Notes under the pieces: generated by a model
What the model was told of the DNA's origin: nothing
The model's input: only the letters and a program-made list of their open reading frames with translations
Database searches by the model: none
Shown: piece by piece, positions 60,944 through 64,000 of the stretch
Layout of the letters: each line of letters starts with the position of its first letter
Numbering within the stretch: position 1 is the first letter of the stretch
Assembly: GCF_002258785.1 (NCBI RefSeq)
Contig: NZ_NOYI01000027.1
Coordinates: forward strand, 541,644 to 605,643
Origin: Rhodococcus sp. 06-235-1A
Lineage (GTDB): Bacteria; Actinomycetota; Actinomycetes; Mycobacteriales; Mycobacteriaceae
Direction: 5' to 3'
DNA: 64,000 nucleotides
Made by a program: the position numbers and the translations under genes

Positions 60944-61705
60944 TCAGGCCTTCAACAGGCGACCACTGATCACTGTTGCCAGGGCGCGCGGCGCGAGGCG
61001 AACGCTGCCCGCGCTGATCTTGTTCGACAAGCCGGACACCACACTGGCCGGGGTCCGACGAGAGTCCAACGCGCGCATCGCCGTCGAGACCACTTGCTCG
61101 GACGTCTGGAAGTTGCCCACTGCGGCGTCTTTCGACCCCACGACGTCGAAGAACTCTGTGCGGGTAGGGCCGGGGGAGAGCGCGAGTACTTTCAGCGACG
61201 AGGTGCGGTGCTCGAACGCCAGAGCCTCGGTGAAGCTCAACACGAACGCTTTCGTCGCCCCGTACACGGCCATGTTGGGCGTGGGCTGATACGCAGCGGT
61301 ACTCGCCACGTTGATCAGCGCACCGGTCAGGTTCGGCAGGAATGCGTGCGTGAGGTCGACCAGCGCACTGACGTTGAGGGCGATCTCTGCGGCCACGCGC
61401 TCCGGATCCTCGTCGGCGAACCGGCCGTGCGTTCCGAAGCCTGCGTTGTTGACCAGGGAAGTGGGAGTGATTCTTTTCTCGGCCAACGTGGTTCGCAGTG
61501 CCGCGCCGACTCCAGGTACGCCCAGGTCCATCGCCACGACGGTGGCAGTGACGCCGTGGTCGGCTTCGATGTGGTGAGCGAGCGCCTCGAGTCGATCGGC
61601 CCGCCGGGCCACGAGGACGACGTTCTCGCCGCGTGCGGCGAATCGGTTGGCGAATTCCTCGCCGAGGCCTGAGCTTGCTCCGGTGATGAGCACTGTGGAA
61701 GTCAT
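60944..61705 (-). CDS. SDR family oxidoreductase
   Basis: About 253 residues: TVLITGASSGLGEEFANRFA, VNNAGFGTHG, NVASTAAYQPTPNMAVYGATK and ALSPGPTRTEFF. It fits the SDR group often annotated as DltE-like or short-chain dehydrogenase/estradiol dehydrogenase-like. TACATT lies 7 bases before the ATG (61705) inside a palindrome, so the TetR regulator divergent to it (61767) is the likely repressor. Confidence 0.9.
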   Translation of the reverse strand: MTSTVLITGASSGLGEEFANRFAARGENVVLVARRADRLEALAHHIEADHGVTATVVAMDLGVPGVGAALRTTLAEKRITPTSLVNNAGFGTHGRFADEDPERVAAEIALNVSALVDLTHAFLPNLTGALINVASTAAYQPTPNMAVYGATKAFVLSFTEALAFEHRTSSLKVLALSPGPTRTEFFDVVGSKDAAVGNFQTSEQVVSTAMRALDSRRTPASVVSGLSNKISAGSVRLAPRALATVISGRLLKA

Positions 61706-61712
61706 GGATGCA

Positions 61713-61744
61713 AATGTAGGCAGTGCCAGCATTGTTGTCAATGC
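61713..61744. promoter_or_regulatory. Operator pair for divergent TetR/SDR promoter
   Basis: A near-palindrome (61713-61733, 17 of 21 positions symmetric, AATGTAGGCAG...) overlaps the -10 (TACATT, minus strand) of the SDR gene. A perfect GCATTG-TTGT-CAATGC (61729-61744) overlaps it. TAGGGT (61755-61760), 6 bases before the TetR ATG, is the divergent -10. Confidence 0.55.
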
Positions 61745-61766
61745 CAACATCCTTTAGGGTGAGTGG

Positions 61767-62351
61767 ATGGCAACGCGGCGCTACCACCATGGTGATCTGC
61801 GGGCGGTATTGCTCGACGCGGCCGAACGGAGCATCGCGCAGGGTGGCGTCGACGCGCTGTCGCTGCGGCAATTGGCCAGAGACGTGGGAGTCAGTCATGC
61901 CGCCCCGGCTCGCCATTTCCGAGACAAGCAGGCACTGCTCGATGCACTGGCGCTGCATGGTTTTCAGGAACTGAACCGACGGATGGTTGCGGCTGCGACC
62001 GGCTCCGGAGAGCTGATGTCTCGGTTCCGTGGCGTCGCCCGTGCCTACCTCGGTTTCGCCGTCGAGCATCCCGAATTACTGGACGTCATGTACAGCACGA
62101 AACATCATCCCGATGCCAGCGAAGAGCTGAAAGAGGTTGCGCACGAAAGTATGACTGCAACCGAGTCGCTGCTGATCGATGCCATCGGGGCCGGTGTGAT
62201 CACCGAGGCTCCACCGGCGATACTTGCCCGAGTGGCCTTCGCGAGCGTGCACGGCGTTGCAATGTTGGCCACCGGCGACCTGCTCGACGGCGTCCCGGCC
62301 GAGGATCTACTGGACGCAACCGTCGACACTCTGATGCGTGGCTTCACCTAG
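61767..62351 (+). CDS. TetR/AcrR family regulator with WHG-type C-terminal domain
   Basis: 194 residues. The HTH (LSLRQLARDVGVSHAAPARHFRDK, residues ~30-55) follows the standard RRYHHGDLRAVLLDAAERS start; the C-terminal region (RFRGVARAYLGFAVEHPELLDVMY) matches TetR_C_33/WHG. It probably represses the divergent SDR gene and itself through the operators at 61713-61744. The ligand is unknown. Confidence 0.93.
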   Translation: MATRRYHHGDLRAVLLDAAERSIAQGGVDALSLRQLARDVGVSHAAPARHFRDKQALLDALALHGFQELNRRMVAAATGSGELMSRFRGVARAYLGFAVEHPELLDVMYSTKHHPDASEELKEVAHESMTATESLLIDAIGAGVITEAPPAILARVAFASVHGVAMLATGDLLDGVPAEDLLDATVDTLMRGFT

Positions 62352-62354
62352 GTT
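62349..62354 (+). promoter_or_regulatory. -10 hexamer starting at the tetR stop codon
   Basis: TAGGTT begins with the TAG stop of the TetR gene and lies 7 bases before the ATG of the DUF1810 gene. Only 10 bases separate the genes, and no ribosome site is present. Confidence 0.5.
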
Positions 62355-62361
62355 GAGTGGC

Positions 62362-62793
62362 ATGACCGAATACGACCTGCAACGCTTCGTCGACGCCCAG
62401 GAACCCGTCTGGAATGCGGTGACGCGGGAGCTGAAGGCGGGACGGAAGCAGACGCACTGGATGTGGTTCGTGTTCCCGCAGTTGGCAGGGTTGGGGCGCA
62501 GCGCAACCGCTCAACACTTCGGCATCGCAGACCTGACCGAGGCAGAGCTGTACCTGTCTCACGAGGTGCTGGGGCCTCGCCTGAAGAAGGCGGCCCGGCT
62601 GACCGTCGGCATCGAGGGCCGGACGGTCGACGAGATCTTCGGCTATCCCGACAATCTGAAGCTGCATTCGTCCATGACCCTTTTCGCCGAGGCTACCGAG
62701 GGTCGGTCCGTTTTCGACGAAGTGTTGCAAAAGTATTTCGGCGGTGAATTCGATGGCGCAACACTCGACTTGCTCGACGAGCGGTACCGCTAG
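62362..62793 (+). CDS. DUF1810 family protein
   Basis: 143 residues with TEYDLQRFVDAQ, GRKQTHWMWFVFPQLAGLGRSATAQHF, EVLGPRLKKAARL and MTLFAEATEGRSVFDEVLQKYFGG, which define DUF1810. The function is unknown in this organism group; the family is spread sporadically. Apparent leaderless start at the ATG at 62362. Confidence 0.92.
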   Translation: MTEYDLQRFVDAQEPVWNAVTRELKAGRKQTHWMWFVFPQLAGLGRSATAQHFGIADLTEAELYLSHEVLGPRLKKAARLTVGIEGRTVDEIFGYPDNLKLHSSMTLFAEATEGRSVFDEVLQKYFGGEFDGATLDLLDERYR

Positions 62794-62796
62794 CAT
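62791..62796 (+). promoter_or_regulatory. -10 hexamer starting at the DUF1810 stop codon
   Basis: TAGCAT begins with the TAG stop of the DUF1810 gene and lies 7 bases before the ATG of ribH. This is the second case in a row of a stop codon doubling as promoter. Confidence 0.5.
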
Positions 62797-62803
62797 CGCA
62801 CCC

Positions 62804-63259
62804 ATGACGACTCCACTCGCCGGATCCATTGCCTTCGTCCACGCCAGCTGGCACCTGGACATCGTCGATCGCGCGCGAGTGGGATTCGCCGCCGAACTCG
62901 AGCGGCTCGGCCAGGCCGATACTCCCGTCGACGTCTTCGAGGTCCCGGGAGCATTCGAGATCCCGCTACACGCGCAGCGCTTGGCCAAGACGGGTAAGTA
63001 CTCCGCAATAGTCGCTGCCGCCCTGGTGGTGGACGGCGGAATCTATCGACACGACTTCGTGGAGACGGCGGTGATCGACGGTCTGATGCGTGTGCAGCTG
63101 GACACCGACGTCCCGGTGTTCTCCGTGGTGCTCACGCCCCACCATTTCCACGAGCACGCAGACCACACCGAGTTCTTCACGGCGCACCTGGAGAAGAAGG
63201 GTGCCGAGGCAGCGCGGGCTGTTGTCAAGACTCTGGCGTCGCTGGGAACCATCGGATAG
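62804..63259 (+). CDS. ribH: 6,7-dimethyl-8-ribityllumazine synthase, RibH2 type
   Basis: 151 residues. IAFVHASWHLDIVDRARVGF, DVFEVPGAFEIPLHAQRLAKTG, ALVVDGGIYRHDFVETAVIDGLM and VVLTPHHFHEH correspond to the RibH2 (type II) lumazine synthases known from rhizobia and Brucella rather than the usual RibH1. The catalytic His in IYRHDF is present. It forms lumazine in riboflavin synthesis. It is not next to other rib genes, so it is probably a second copy (inference). Confidence 0.92.
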   Translation: MTTPLAGSIAFVHASWHLDIVDRARVGFAAELERLGQADTPVDVFEVPGAFEIPLHAQRLAKTGKYSAIVAAALVVDGGIYRHDFVETAVIDGLMRVQLDTDVPVFSVVLTPHHFHEHADHTEFFTAHLEKKGAEAARAVVKTLASLGTIG

Positions 63260-63277
63260 CGGTTGGGGGCTGATTCT

Positions 63278-63690
63278 GTGCGCGGGCCCGATTGGCACTC
63301 TGCGCCCGAGCTGCATGAGGTACTCGCGGAACTCGAAGGACGAGAACCGATCTTCCACCGCCGCGAGTTCGGCACCACGCGGAGGGATTTCGAGCGCCTC
63401 ACCGATCCAAGCTTCTGGGAGATCGGAGCTTCGGTCGGATCTACAGTCGCGAACACGTCTGGTCGGTCCTCGAAGGCCGGTACTCGTCCGACCCGAGCGG
63501 TCGGCTCGACGGTGATTGGGAGACCAGCGCGTTCGAGCTACGGGAAATTGCCCCAGCCACCTACCTGCTGACGTACACACTGCGGCTCGACGGCAGGCAT
63601 ACCCGCAGAACTACCTTGTGGCAGAGACGGGATGGTGACTGGAAAATACTCCATCACCAAGGAACCGTGATCGCAGACCGCGAATCGTGA
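63278..63690 (+). pseudogene. SnoaL/DUF4440-like (NTF2-fold) gene disrupted by a frameshift
   Basis: GTG at 63278 (GGGGGC 7 bases upstream) opens LHEVLAELEGREPIFHRREFG in one frame as far as WEIGA (~63433). The protein then continues in the +2 frame as RIYSREHVWSVLEGRY and later YLLTYTL, TLWQRRDGDWKILHHQGTV, to TGA at 63688-63690. The join is explained by loss of one G in GCTTCGG-GTCGG. Together the halves make a normal NTF2-like fold of about 137 residues. It is a real pseudogene or a sequencing error. Confidence 0.8.
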
Positions 63691-63786
63691 AGCGTGGCGG
63701 TTGAGCCGACCTATATCAGGAGCTACCGACAAATTCTGTTTCACGAATCCTTATGCAGGACAATAGTTTTCGATTCGACTATCATT

Positions 63787-63812
63787 GTGCATCGAATACA
63801 TGTTCGATGCAC
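63787..63812 (+). promoter_or_regulatory. LexA-type SOS box inside a 26-base palindrome
   Basis: GTGCATCGAA (63787-63796) and TTCGATGCAC (63803-63812) are perfect 10-base arms around TACATG. The core TCGAATACATGTTCGA (63792-63807) matches the actinobacterial SOS consensus TCGAAC-N4-GTTCGA except at one base. It spans the start codon of the DUF222 gene, so LexA could block initiation directly. Confidence 0.75.
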
Positions 63813-64000
63813 TTGCTCCCATGGCCACCGCGATCTGGCAACTGAGCGAGAGTGAACTCCTCGCCGACGCCGCCGCGGTCTCCCATCAGATCCAGTTGTT
63901 GGAAGCCCGTCGTATCGCCCTCGTCGCCGACATCGACACCCGCGTGAGCCGCGAGAAACTCGGCTTCCCCGGCCCCGCCGGCTGGCTCACGTCCACGACC
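63800..64000 (+). CDS. DUF222 (13E12-type) protein, N-terminal part (truncated by window end)
   Basis: 67 residues are visible. MFDALAPMATAIWQLSESEL, LEARRIALVADIDTRVSREK and FPGPAGWL match the DUF222 N-terminus of mycobacterial 13E12-family proteins, which usually end in an HNH nuclease domain (beyond the window). In M. tuberculosis members of this family carry SOS boxes and are DNA-damage inducible. The ATG lies within the palindrome described above. Confidence 0.85.
   Translation, partial: MFDALAPMATAIWQLSESELLADAAAVSHQIQLLEARRIALVADIDTRVSREKLGFPGPAGWLTSTT

Noticed and set aside
1..64000. CRISPR array, insertion sequence, prophage or tRNA
   Set aside because: No regularly spaced repeats, transposase motifs, integrase, att-like duplication or tRNA cloverleaf were found on reading through all intergenic gaps.

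Overview
The window reads as a chromosomal segment of a high-GC, mycolic-acid-containing actinobacterium, most likely Rhodococcus or a close relative. The evidence is two secreted mycolyltransferase-type esterases, a mycothiol gene (mshB), an F420 gene (fbiC), a polyprenyl-phosphomannose mannosyltransferase (pimE), LpqW, a 13E12-type DUF222 protein, and a gene order that matches Mycobacterium tuberculosis in places. I saw no insertion sequence, prophage, CRISPR array, rRNA or tRNA. No gene-free stretch exceeds 300 bases; the longest gaps are about 230-240 bases.

Layout. 1-4.6 kb: end of the SbcC repair ATPase, an AI-2E-type permease, and an Ada/AlkA-Ogt alkylation-repair pair. 4.6-11.5 kb: cstA with a tiny ybdD gene, a ROK repressor, and the Entner-Doudoroff pair edd-eda. 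11.5-15.1 kb: an SDR with a divergent MmyB-type regulator, a luciferase-like oxidoreductase, and ychF. 15.1-21.2 kb: a mycolyltransferase behind a structured leader, a methyltransferase, an acetyltransferase, an AlkZ-like protein, a phosphoesterase and an MFS permease. 21.3-23.5 kb: a small accessory patch with an SMI1/KNR4-like protein, a DUF2716 protein and two small membrane proteins. 23.5-32 kb: a GlcD-type flavoprotein with a divergent GAF-PucR regulator, an SDR, an amylosucrase-like GH13 enzyme, a second mycolyltransferase and two small ligand-binding-fold proteins. 32-39.5 kb: envelope and secreted functions (an alpha/beta hydrolase, a WS/DGAT-like protein, a BNR propeller, two paralogous secreted proteins, TerD, and a Tat-exported Rv2525c-like protein). 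39.7-55.2 kb: the conserved block pimE - pterin dehydratase - mutT2 - typA - lpqW - mshB - membrane protein - fbiC - fdxC - dapC, interrupted by udgB and two bacterial PH-domain genes. 55.2-64 kb: a LysE exporter, a FadD36/MatB-like acyl-CoA synthetase, SDRs, a sulfur operon (Cys-codon leader peptide, osmC, metY, CoA-binding protein), a TetR/SDR pair, a RibH2-type lumazine synthase, a frameshifted SnoaL/DUF4440-like gene, and the start of a DUF222 gene under an SOS box.

Regulation is unusually readable here. Many genes have a TANNNT hexamer 6-7 bases before the start codon and no Shine-Dalgarno sequence, so they are probably leaderless. In several cases the TAG stop of the upstream gene is part of that hexamer. 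The most noteworthy non-coding signals are the leaderless Cys-codon leader peptide at 58470, a 50-base palindrome present twice (4603 and 50198), a folded leader at 15122-15284, a LexA-type SOS box at 63792-63807 inside a perfect palindrome, and a symmetric shared -10 at 56324-56330.
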